Shown in pieces: positions 54,571 through 62,075 of a stretch of 64,000 bases of DNA; the first letter of the stretch is position 1; each line of letters begins with the position of its first letter. The notes beneath the pieces were generated by a model. The model made no database searches. It saw only the letters and a list, made by a program, of their open reading frames with translations, and was not told the origin of the DNA. Made by a program: the position numbers and the translations under genes. Source of the stretch: Microbulbifer sp. A4B17 (GTDB taxonomy: Bacteria; Pseudomonadota; Gammaproteobacteria; Pseudomonadales; Cellvibrionaceae). The stretch spans positions 692,501 through 756,500 of the forward strand of contig NZ_CP029064.1 in NCBI RefSeq assembly GCF_003076275.1, given 5' to 3'.

Positions 54571-55233
54571 CTATTCAGCCTTTTTAGCTTTCACCTTGAT
54601 TTCTCGCAGTGATAGCGACCGGCGTTTCCCCGAGAGAAAAGCCTGTAGTTCAGGGACATTTCCGAATCCGGTATAGAGGTTTGCTCCGGCATCACGCAAG
54701 GCGATATTGATGGCCTGTGTCAATGCCTGTTCTTGCGATTGTAGAAACGCAGTGGGTGTTTTTCCGTAGGCGGTTATTACCCAGTTGGCAACTTGCCCCC
54801 CGTTGGGATCAAATGCAGTCATGTTGTATTTAATCCACACCTCAAAGATATTGACACGTGTTTCTCTAGGCATGGTGAACTGTAGCTCACGCACTTCCGG
54901 AACTATCACCAGCTCGATATTTGCGGGGAGCTCCTGTGGGTAACTTGATAGAGATACGGTATCGGTAAACATGGAGCCCAATACTGTTTCAAAAAGATTT
55001 TTCTGAGCTCTGCCTGTGCTTATATTCCATTCTTCGCGATCTTCACTATCTTCTTTGTAAGTGAAACTTTTGAAATCCTCACTGAGGTAAAATCCCACAG
55101 TTAATGGTAATTGATCGCCTATCGGGGCTGGGTAATTGCCGTCCACTTGTACGGTATGACTGCAGGCACCCAGGAATAGGCTTACTAGAATTAGTGCCTT
55201 GAGATGTCGAAAGGAAGTCGCCCTATACCTCAT
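54571..55233 (-). CDS. Lipoprotein of unknown function, cluster member
   Basis: A 220-residue exported protein. A basic N-terminus and hydrophobic stretch end FLGAC, giving a lipoprotein signal. The mature domain is beta-rich, with YPAPIGDQLPLTVGFYLSED-like start (given in key parts) and a C-terminal DAGANLYTGFG, followed by a basic tail. It belongs to no family I can name. I chose the ATG at 55233 because GGAGGA precedes it directly, rather than the ATG at 55245. It starts 23 bases after VWA gene 2. Probably an outer-membrane or periplasmic component. Confidence 0.78.
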   Translation of the reverse strand: MRYRATSFRHLKALILVSLFLGACSHTVQVDGNYPAPIGDQLPLTVGFYLSEDFKSFTYKEDSEDREEWNISTGRAQKNLFETVLGSMFTDTVSLSSYPQELPANIELVIVPEVRELQFTMPRETRVNIFEVWIKYNMTAFDPNGGQVANWVITAYGKTPTAFLQSQEQALTQAINIALRDAGANLYTGFGNVPELQAFLSGKRRSLSLREIKVKAKKAE

Positions 55234-55256
55234 ATGTTCCTCCATGAATCGGTCAA

Positions 55257-56261
55257 CTAGCGAAAATCATTCAACCCCACGAAAGTACCGCCATTTCGGT
55301 AGGTGAGTTCGCGCATAAGGGCCGCAAAGCGCAAGCCTGTAGTTTGCAGGTGTGGAGGGCGTGAGAACTGTACCGGGAATCCCACTGCGTGGATTCTGAT
55401 GTTTCGCTTTCCCTCTCCGTGCTTGGCATTCACCCGCTCGACAGCCAACATAACCCTTCGGATTGACTTTCCGGTGAATTCATCGCCTAGCACATAAATA
55501 CTTATTTTCTTGCTGGGATCATAAAAGCTGCGGACGGCTTTCTGAATACCTTCAACAGGGCTGGAATTGCTAAACGGGTTCCAGGATTTTAGTCGCTTAA
55601 GTATTGCCTGTCGGCGTCCTGGAGTATCCGGTATCCACTTATTTCGATAATTGAAGAACATATAGTCCCCCATATCATTCATGACCTGGATACCTTTAAC
55701 ATTGGGGTATAGGTCCAGGGTGTTGACCATTTCCGCCATCATGCGGTCCCAGCCGTAATTAAACATACTGCCGGAGGTATCGATAATGAAGAGGATATAT
55801 TCACTGTCGACAGGGATTCCGCCAATAACATTATTTTTGCGCTGGTAGTTCTCACCCAGTAAGCGCCGCATTTCATCTGTGATGGTTTGCAGTGCAATGG
55901 TCAGCTCACCTCTAAGTTTCCCATCCTCACTTTGCCCTTCGGTTTTACTGGCAAATTCTGCTTGTAGTGCTTCCAGCTCACCGCGGAGATTGGCAATTCT
56001 TTTGCGCTCGATATCGATTTGCTCTCGCTTGGCGTTGAGGTCCCGGTTGATGATAGTGGTTTCACCACGGATTTCCGCCAGCTGTTGCTGCAGTTCCAAA
56101 ACCTGCCCTTCGAGGTCTACTTCAGCTTCCTCAAGTACAATTGGCTCTGCGGTTTTGGCAATCATTAGCAGCAAAACGATTGCGCCAAATCCGCAGCAGA
56201 TAACATCCAAGAAGGAAATACTGAACTCTTCCTGGCGACGCTTCTTCTGCGCTCCTATCAT
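55257..56261 (-). CDS. VWA-domain protein 2 with ExbD-like membrane anchor
   Basis: A 334-residue membrane-anchored protein. A basic N-terminus leads into one helix, FSISFLDVICCGFGAIVLLL, with Asp19. Placed against the orphan ExbD helix DLTPMLDVVFIMLIFF, the FLDV and MLDV pieces line up. A coiled coil follows (about 45-130) and then a von Willebrand A domain with a MIDAS motif DTSGS at 161-165 and the later LGDE Asp. The metal site seems complete. The start at 56261 overlaps the stop of VWA gene 1 (ATGA). I infer that it acts like ExbD/TolR with the ExbB-like protein of this cluster, but with coiled coil plus VWA as the periplasmic part. Confidence 0.85.
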   Translation of the reverse strand: MIGAQKKRRQEEFSISFLDVICCGFGAIVLLLMIAKTAEPIVLEEAEVDLEGQVLELQQQLAEIRGETTIINRDLNAKREQIDIERKRIANLRGELEALQAEFASKTEGQSEDGKLRGELTIALQTITDEMRRLLGENYQRKNNVIGGIPVDSEYILFIIDTSGSMFNYGWDRMMAEMVNTLDLYPNVKGIQVMNDMGDYMFFNYRNKWIPDTPGRRQAILKRLKSWNPFSNSSPVEGIQKAVRSFYDPSKKISIYVLGDEFTGKSIRRVMLAVERVNAKHGEGKRNIRIHAVGFPVQFSRPPHLQTTGLRFAALMRELTYRNGGTFVGLNDFR

Positions 56262-57340
56262 GGCCAGTCCCTCGAAGGTGCGAGGAAAGAACCCTGGGTT
56301 TGCATCGCCAGCTTCCAAAATTCACTGGCTGCAAAGGGGTCTCCCTCCATAGGGGCAAGGATTACATTGATGGGGATATTCTTGGGTAGTACTTTGACAG
56401 CCCGCTTGAACAGGGTGCGCCTGTCTCTACCTGAAATGGTAGGTTTTCTTGGCGCATTCATCCCTTGGGTGGGTAACCCGTCGGTGATGAGGATAATGTT
56501 GTCGGGCGGTGGTGTCATAGCGTTAACAGCGTTAAATACTCTCTCCAGGCTGGTGCCATTTTCTGGCACAACCTCATCAAGCTCCTTGATAGCCTGGTCT
56601 AACTGGTCGCGATCATCCACATTGAGCCAGCGATCTTCAGTTCCGGCGATTACGGCACGAAAAGAGGTATTAAAAGTATAGATCTGGTATTGGCTATCTC
56701 TGGGAAACTGTGCGGTAAGCCAGGAGACGGTACTAACGGCCCTGCGCCACTTTTCGGTTTTTCGCTTGACGGGGGAAGACATATTGCGGGCGCGTATTAT
56801 TTTAATCAGCTTATCACCGAGCATGGATGCGGATGAATCCAATAAAATCAGGATACGATTACCGCCCAGACGCAAACCGGTGAGGTATTGGCGGTCACCG
56901 TCGCCGACGAATTTGCGGACATTATTGCCAAGTTTTTTATTTTCCTCTTCAAGGTTCTTTTTTGCCTGTTCCAGTTTCTTGAGTTTGTCTTGAAGTCTCT
57001 TTATATCCTCTTCTTCATCAATACTGTCGATTTCAGCAATATTGCCTTTTGTTTCCTCAATTTGCTCTAAAATGCGCCGTGCAAGTCCCTGTGCCTCAAC
57101 CAGTTCATCGCTGACAATATCCAGGGTATTTCTGGCTTGGACCAGGTGTTCCTGCCCAAACTCCACCTCCTCCTCAAGAAGATTCACCTCGGCACTGAGA
57201 TCTTCAGTCTCTACCTCAATCTGGTGGTCGGAGCCGTGCTTGATGATAAGAAAAATTAATGCAACAGCCCCAAAACCACAGGACATAATGTCGAGAAATG
57301 AAAGGCTGAATGTGGAAAAACGACGTTTTTTACGCCCCAT
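56258..57340 (-). CDS. VWA-domain protein 1 with ExbD-like membrane anchor
   Basis: A 360-residue relative of the next gene. The N-terminus is MGRKKRRFST followed by FSLSFLDIMSCGFGAVALIF, one helix carrying Asp17 in the same FLD context. A long coiled coil covers about 45-140, very rich in E, K and L. The VWA domain has a full MIDAS: DSSAS at 168-172, a Thr in ENGTSLERV and Asp in LITDGLP. The helix is followed by charged residues, so the coiled coil and VWA should be periplasmic. It overlaps the Hsp70-like gene stop by 11 bases and VWA gene 2 by four. It may form a heterodimer with VWA 2. Confidence 0.87.
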   Translation of the reverse strand: MGRKKRRFSTFSLSFLDIMSCGFGAVALIFLIIKHGSDHQIEVETEDLSAEVNLLEEEVEFGQEHLVQARNTLDIVSDELVEAQGLARRILEQIEETKGNIAEIDSIDEEEDIKRLQDKLKKLEQAKKNLEEENKKLGNNVRKFVGDGDRQYLTGLRLGGNRILILLDSSASMLGDKLIKIIRARNMSSPVKRKTEKWRRAVSTVSWLTAQFPRDSQYQIYTFNTSFRAVIAGTEDRWLNVDDRDQLDQAIKELDEVVPENGTSLERVFNAVNAMTPPPDNIILITDGLPTQGMNAPRKPTISGRDRRTLFKRAVKVLPKNIPINVILAPMEGDPFAASEFWKLAMQTQGSFLAPSRDWP

Positions 57341-58634
57341 ATCGCTCCACGCTGATCGCAGTTATCACATCCTGATAATCTGCAACTCCAATTATATCGC
57401 CGGCGTTGAGATTAACGGGTGACTCAATCTCTTTGCCATTGAGTGTGAGCTGAATTCCGGCATCCACCCGCAAAGCCAGTCTGCCGGCATGGTTAGTGAC
57501 TGTAGCGGCTGGGTGGTCTGGTGGGGTTGGGGTGACCTGGAATTTCTCGTCGTGCCAGAAAACAAATAGCGGTTCCTGGGCCGCCAGCGCCTTGTGGCCA
57601 AAAAGCAAGTGAGTGGCCACTGTCTCTGAGGACTTTTCTACACGTACCTTGACTTCACCTGGGGGGAGTGCACTGACAGAATTTATCAGTTTTAAGGCGT
57701 TGCTATCACTGCGCAGCTCTCTCCAACGACGATTGATTGCGTGGGCAATGGAATCTCTCGAGAGTAAATGTACACGTTGGGCCAACTGAATCCCCCCAGG
57801 AATATCAGCCCAGCGATGTGAAATAAAACTCACGCTATGGCCTTCCTCCAGGTTTTCGATCATTGACCGAATGCGGGAGAGAAGAGGAGTTGTTGCATCC
57901 TGAAGCTGGCGCAGACTGACTTTTGCCGTTCGATCATCGAGTTCGGCTAAAACCTCTCCCTGGCGCATGGCTCGATCAGTCCACTGGGGCATCAAATCAT
58001 AGAGTTGCTGCTCTGACTCGGCCGAATGGAGAGGGTCAAATCGGCACTGCATAATAAATGCATCGGTAAACACACGAGCCCAGGACTCCTGGAAGTTGTG
58101 TAATCCTGTGTCGGCGACGGTTTCCACCGTTTTCACCGTGGCTTGCTTGTCGACTGCGACTTTTGTCACCAATGTCTGGTGAAGTTGCAGGTCGATATGA
58201 AGCTGGGTTCCGGCGGGGGCCAGGTTGCCCAGACAAGCTGTTGCCGCATCAACAATTCCTACGATATTGATGTTACTGACTTTGATAACCCCTAAGAGCA
58301 GAGCCAGTTGTTCGTGGGTGAAATTACCGGGGACGGCGAGAACAATTTCATCGGGCAGGTCGCAGTGCTCTGCAATCTCCTGGAGATGGCAGTAGACCAG
58401 ATCCGCGTGATGGCGACAGCGTTGGTTTTCAGATTTCAGAGATTCCAGGCTCAATCTTCTCCAGAACTGGTTGTTTACCTGGGTAGGATGACTCCTTGCG
58501 CGCATTTGGGCTGAGGTGCCAATATGAATTTTATTGGGCTCAATAACAGCAATTCCGGGACTTTCCAGTACTTCATTCGTATTGGAAAACACGCGTAGTC
58601 CACAGTCGTTTATTTCCAGGACGCCTTGTCCCAT
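57330..58634 (-). CDS. Degenerate Hsp70/actin-like protein
   Basis: A 434-residue cytoplasmic protein with the fold outline of an Hsp70/actin-like ATPase. The phosphate-1 loop position reads EINDCGLRVF (normally IDLGTTxS). The phosphate-2 position reads HIDLQLHQTLVTKV, where the usual DLGGGT glycines are missing. The VDAATACLGNLAPAG stretch matches the NEPTAAALAYG region. ATP hydrolysis is therefore doubtful and a scaffold role is likely. The last 60-70 residues (LNGKEIESPVNLNAGDIIGV) look like a separate small beta domain, possibly FHA-like. GAGGA lies before the ATG at 58634. It lies between the ExbB-like and VWA genes, 37 bases after the former. Confidence 0.75.
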   Translation of the reverse strand: MGQGVLEINDCGLRVFSNTNEVLESPGIAVIEPNKIHIGTSAQMRARSHPTQVNNQFWRRLSLESLKSENQRCRHHADLVYCHLQEIAEHCDLPDEIVLAVPGNFTHEQLALLLGVIKVSNINIVGIVDAATACLGNLAPAGTQLHIDLQLHQTLVTKVAVDKQATVKTVETVADTGLHNFQESWARVFTDAFIMQCRFDPLHSAESEQQLYDLMPQWTDRAMRQGEVLAELDDRTAKVSLRQLQDATTPLLSRIRSMIENLEEGHSVSFISHRWADIPGGIQLAQRVHLLSRDSIAHAINRRWRELRSDSNALKLINSVSALPPGEVKVRVEKSSETVATHLLFGHKALAAQEPLFVFWHDEKFQVTPTPPDHPAATVTNHAGRLALRVDAGIQLTLNGKEIESPVNLNAGDIIGVADYQDVITAISVERYGA

Positions 58635-58671
58635 GGGTTATTCCTCGCTACGACTTATTCAGATTAAACCG

Positions 58672-59466
58672 CTAGCTGATTTTAAGAAAACGCAACAGGC
58701 GATTATCACAGTAGTTTTGTGTATCCAACACCAGGCGCTCCTGCATGAGCTGTAGCTGGTGAGTGAAAAACATGATGACGATACTAATCACCAGCGCGAT
58801 AAAGGTAGAGTTAAAGGCGACCCCCAGGCTAACTGTCACCCCAGCTATATCTCCCTCCACTGCGCGATGCGCCTGGGATAATGCCTCGCCGATACCGCGT
58901 ACCGTGCCAATAAAGCCGATAGATGGGATGGCCCAGGTAATATAGCGAACCATAGCCAGTTCGGAATCGAGTCTGTCCCCCTCGGTTTCACAGACTTCTT
59001 TTACAGAGTTTGAAACAGCGGCCACATTTTTGGTGGAGCCGAATCGCTGAAGTGCTGTGAGAAGTGCTCTGGGTACTAAATATCGTCGCTCTTCTTCTGG
59101 AAGTGCCTGAATCGGGCGGGATAAATCACGAGTATCCTCGGGTAGAATAGGTGTGCCTTCACTTATGTTAAGTAGCGCTTTATCCAGTAACTTTCTTTCG
59201 CGAATACTTCTGTGTGCTTTCAGCCCCATAATTGCCATTGCCCACAGCATGAGAACAAAGCAGGCCTCTTGTTCATAGTCACGCATCACAATATAAATGG
59301 AGCGCTGTTGAACATAGGTTTCACCCGCGGCTTCTCTTGCCAGCTGCTCTTCAATCAGCGCGTCTGCATTGGGACGAATAATGGCGACATAAATCGCATG
59401 GACCAGAATAATAGATCCCAGCAGAGCAAAGACTTGGAAGACAAAATCCGATGATTTAAATTTCAT
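58672..59466 (-). CDS. MotA/TolQ/ExbB proton channel family protein
   Basis: A 264-residue inner-membrane protein of the ExbB/TolQ/MotA family. Helices lie at about 11-31, 67-86, 171-190 and 210-232. The cytoplasmic region between the second and third helices contains ALPEEERRYLVPRAL. The family signature is present in AIPSIGFIGTVRGIGEAL, equivalent to ExbB GLLGTVxGI, and in the last helix VTVSLGVAFNSTFIALVIS. It is the only ExbB-type gene in the window. The usual small exbD is missing next to it; two VWA proteins with ExbD-like helices take its place downstream, after the Hsp70-like gene. I infer a proton-driven complex. Confidence 0.88.
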   Translation of the reverse strand: MKFKSSDFVFQVFALLGSIILVHAIYVAIIRPNADALIEEQLAREAAGETYVQQRSIYIVMRDYEQEACFVLMLWAMAIMGLKAHRSIRERKLLDKALLNISEGTPILPEDTRDLSRPIQALPEEERRYLVPRALLTALQRFGSTKNVAAVSNSVKEVCETEGDRLDSELAMVRYITWAIPSIGFIGTVRGIGEALSQAHRAVEGDIAGVTVSLGVAFNSTFIALVISIVIMFFTHQLQLMQERLVLDTQNYCDNRLLRFLKIS

Positions 59467-59490
59467 GGTGATAATCTCAAGAAACTATCT

Positions 59491-59700
59491 CTATATATCC
59501 ACAGGGAAGGAAACTGATAAGTCCTCGGAAATCTCTTCCGATGCCTTATAGTCATCTGAATTACTTTTACCCTTTGTATTTGGTGCTTCTTTTTTGGGAA
59601 TTATTGCTGCCGTTTGTTGATTTTCCTCAGGCTGCTCTTCTTCCTCGGCATGTGTGGGGTTAAATAATAGAACCGAGAAAGCCAGTAACAAAAATTTCAT
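59491..59700 (-). CDS. Small secreted acidic peptide, cluster member
   Basis: A 69-residue protein. Residues 1-18 form a signal peptide ending THA, followed by an acidic, disordered stretch (EEEEQPEENQQ) and a Lys/Ser/Asp-rich end. AGGAG lies six bases before the ATG at 59700, so the start is well supported. It begins ten bases after the PEGA/FGE-like gene and ends 24 bases before the ExbB-like gene, i.e. inside the operon. I do not recognise the family. It may be a periplasmic accessory of the machine. Confidence 0.7.
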   Translation of the reverse strand: MKFLLLAFSVLLFNPTHAEEEEQPEENQQTAAIIPKKEAPNTKGKSNSDDYKASEEISEDLSVSFPVDI

Positions 59701-59709
59701 CCTAGTCTC

Positions 59710-61800
59710 CTAATTCACCCAGCGAGCCAGTCGGAAGCCAATATCGTTTCGAGCGGATTCCCCGTAATCACGGTAGGACAGGCGCAACTCGGTTAGTCCT
59801 GAGTGGCGCCAGCTGGAACCTCTAATTACATGGAAATCCCCATCTTGTGGGCCCACGGGATTCTCTTCGATACGACTGGATAAGCCGGTTCCTATTGTGT
59901 ATAGGTCATGAATCCACTCAGAGACATTTCCGCCCAAGTCATAGATACCAAAAGCATTGGGACTGTAGCTGGCAACCGGTGAGGTGGCTGCGTAACGATC
60001 ACTGTAGGTGCGAAGGACTGCAGGAACTAGTTTTGTGGCGGTGGTATCTGCGTAGTTTCCCGAATTGCTTTTTATGGGTAGTTCATTGCCCCAAGGAAAT
60101 TTCTTCATGGTGCCCTGGTCGTAGCGAGCCACCCAGGCCCACTCGGCTTCAGTGGGTAATCGATAGCCGTTGGCTGCGCCATCAAAGCCAACAACACGAT
60201 CGGCTTCGGTCAAGTAGACAGGAGTGAGGCCGTCTCTTTCACTGAGCCAGTTGCAAAAAAGCACTGCCTCTACCCAGCTGACATTTACAACAGGCAGGTT
60301 GTCATTATCGAGGCTGACACCATTAACATGGCTCGAAGTATGTAAACGTTTGAAGCGTCGGTACTCCCGGTTGGTAACTTCAGTGGTTCCAATATAAAAG
60401 GGCCGGTTTAAAGATACCTGACGCATAACCTCATTTGCTCGTCGACCTTGTTCTCGGCGGGATGATCCCATGGTAAATACGGCGTTGGGGCGCATAAGTT
60501 TCATAGTGCCGCCAGCAGCGTGGCGCAGAGTTGAGGGGATTTCTCTCCAGCGAGCCTGCTCGGAAGTCAGCAGTACCGCTCTGACAGTTTGCTCCAGTTT
60601 GGTACTGGGAATGACGCGAGTATCAAATTCCTGGTAGCCTTGTTTGCGCACGACAATATTGTGGCTGCGGGCAGGTAGGTTAAATGTTTGCCCACTGTTC
60701 CCGGCGTATTGGCCGTCGATATAGACCTCCGCGTCCGGTGGCACACTGCTCACGTGAACCCTGCCGTACACAGCATTGAGGTTAATATTCAGGTCTCGCT
60801 GTGTTCCAGCACCAAGGTCAATGGTGTGCTCAATAGAAGCGTAGCCGTCTTTGAAGAAGCGGAGTCTATGTCTTAGGCCGGAAGCCAGTTCCAGTTCTAG
60901 TGGGGTATGACCGCGAAATTCTCCATTGACCGTAACTCCGGCCCCCGAAGGTGTGGTAACCACACGTAAAAGTCCATCAGCGGGTCCCAGGCTGACGGTT
61001 GCCAATGTTTGATCAACACCGGCTGTAACAGCAACAGGAACATCGACAGTTTTATGTTCCGGAAGAGAGATGGATACGGTTCTGTCCCCCTGAACCAACT
61101 CTGTGGTCAGGGGCGTTCTGCCGAGGACTTTTCCCTCGACGGCGACTGTGGCTCCAGAAGGGTTGCTGCTGATGGTGATATTGGCCCAGGCCGGTCTAAG
61201 AGTGGCCTCCAGTGTATGAGTGTTGTCGAGACCTTCGATATTAATTTCGCGAGTAAATGGCAGGTACCGGTCCGATAAGATGGTCACGCGCATTGGTCCG
61301 GCATTAATAGTTTCCACCAGACCGTCTTTATTGGGTACTTCTCGGCCATTAATCAGGATTTTTACTGGCACAGGAGGAGTTGTGTTCACCTGCAAGTGGC
61401 CGGGCAGTTTTTCCAGGGAAATAGAGTGGCGACTGTGTCCCTCAGATTTTACTTCAACTTCTCCACTCTGGGGTAAATAACCTTCGGCGCTGATAGTGAA
61501 CCGGTAGTTACCGGGCAAAACCAAATGTCCATCGCCCAGAGGAATAGCGAACCCGCTGATCTTAATTCGGGCATCAAGTGGGTTGGTATCAAATATTAAT
61601 GATCGGGCGAAAATAAGGTAGGTGAGTGCAAAAATAGCTAATAAAAGGCAACCAGCGACAATCAATGCTCGCTTGGAAAGAAAGAGTCGCGCGCGGGTAG
61701 ACTTTATTTGTACCGGAGTAAAGCCAACTGGTTCAATAAGGCTTTGCTTTTGTACCGGTGGTTTTTCACCCTGGACAGGGACTGCTTCCTTCACTGTCAT
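59710..61800 (-). CDS. PEGA-repeat membrane protein with FGE/sulfatase-modifying fold
   Basis: A 696-residue inner-membrane protein. A cytoplasmic tail of about 43 residues precedes one helix (about 44-65). The periplasmic part has about four to five PEGA repeats (about 95-420), for example SSNPSGATVAVEGKVLG, TPSGAGVTVNGEFRG and VPPDAEVYIDGQYAG. These end in a C-terminal formylglycine-generating-enzyme-like domain (about 450-696) with GYRLPTEAEWAWVAR and GGNVSEWI. The catalytic Cys pair of true FGE is absent: the matching place reads VIRGSSWRHSG, so it is probably a binding module. ATG at 61800 follows AGGGAAA. It heads the ExbB/VWA gene row. Confidence 0.88.
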   Translation of the reverse strand: MTVKEAVPVQGEKPPVQKQSLIEPVGFTPVQIKSTRARLFLSKRALIVAGCLLLAIFALTYLIFARSLIFDTNPLDARIKISGFAIPLGDGHLVLPGNYRFTISAEGYLPQSGEVEVKSEGHSRHSISLEKLPGHLQVNTTPPVPVKILINGREVPNKDGLVETINAGPMRVTILSDRYLPFTREINIEGLDNTHTLEATLRPAWANITISSNPSGATVAVEGKVLGRTPLTTELVQGDRTVSISLPEHKTVDVPVAVTAGVDQTLATVSLGPADGLLRVVTTPSGAGVTVNGEFRGHTPLELELASGLRHRLRFFKDGYASIEHTIDLGAGTQRDLNINLNAVYGRVHVSSVPPDAEVYIDGQYAGNSGQTFNLPARSHNIVVRKQGYQEFDTRVIPSTKLEQTVRAVLLTSEQARWREIPSTLRHAAGGTMKLMRPNAVFTMGSSRREQGRRANEVMRQVSLNRPFYIGTTEVTNREYRRFKRLHTSSHVNGVSLDNDNLPVVNVSWVEAVLFCNWLSERDGLTPVYLTEADRVVGFDGAANGYRLPTEAEWAWVARYDQGTMKKFPWGNELPIKSNSGNYADTTATKLVPAVLRTYSDRYAATSPVASYSPNAFGIYDLGGNVSEWIHDLYTIGTGLSSRIEENPVGPQDGDFHVIRGSSWRHSGLTELRLSYRDYGESARNDIGFRLARWVN

Positions 61801-61974
61801 TTATGTTTCCCTATTGCTGGTACTTATAGATTTTTCGCAACGGTATTGGTTTTGGCACATTAAGCTTTTACGCGATAGCGGCCTGGCCAAAGGCGGGTAC
61901 ACAATTTCCTATCTGCAGAAAGCTTAGCTTGTTGGCGCAATCTGCATGGGGATTTAGGAGGTGTTTGTCACAGA

Positions 61975-62005
61975 ACACCTCGTTTCGCTCGGCTCAACGA
62001 GGTGT
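61975..62005. terminator. Hairpin between TPR and PEGA/FGE genes
   Basis: ACACCTCGTT (61975-61984), an 11-base loop and AACGAGGTGT (61996-62005) form a perfect ten-base stem in the 275-base gap. There is no clean T run, so it may be a terminator, attenuator or processing signal that separates the TPR/BON genes from the rest. Confidence 0.55.
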
Positions 62006-62075
62006 CTGTTCTAAACCGCAGATCATTACGAAAATCTAAGTTTTAGAGTTTGCGTTACTGACCGGGTTCTCTCAT

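Noticed and set aside
59710-61800. Active sulfatase-modifying enzyme (FGE)
   Set aside because: The catalytic Cys pair is absent and no sulfatase gene is nearby.
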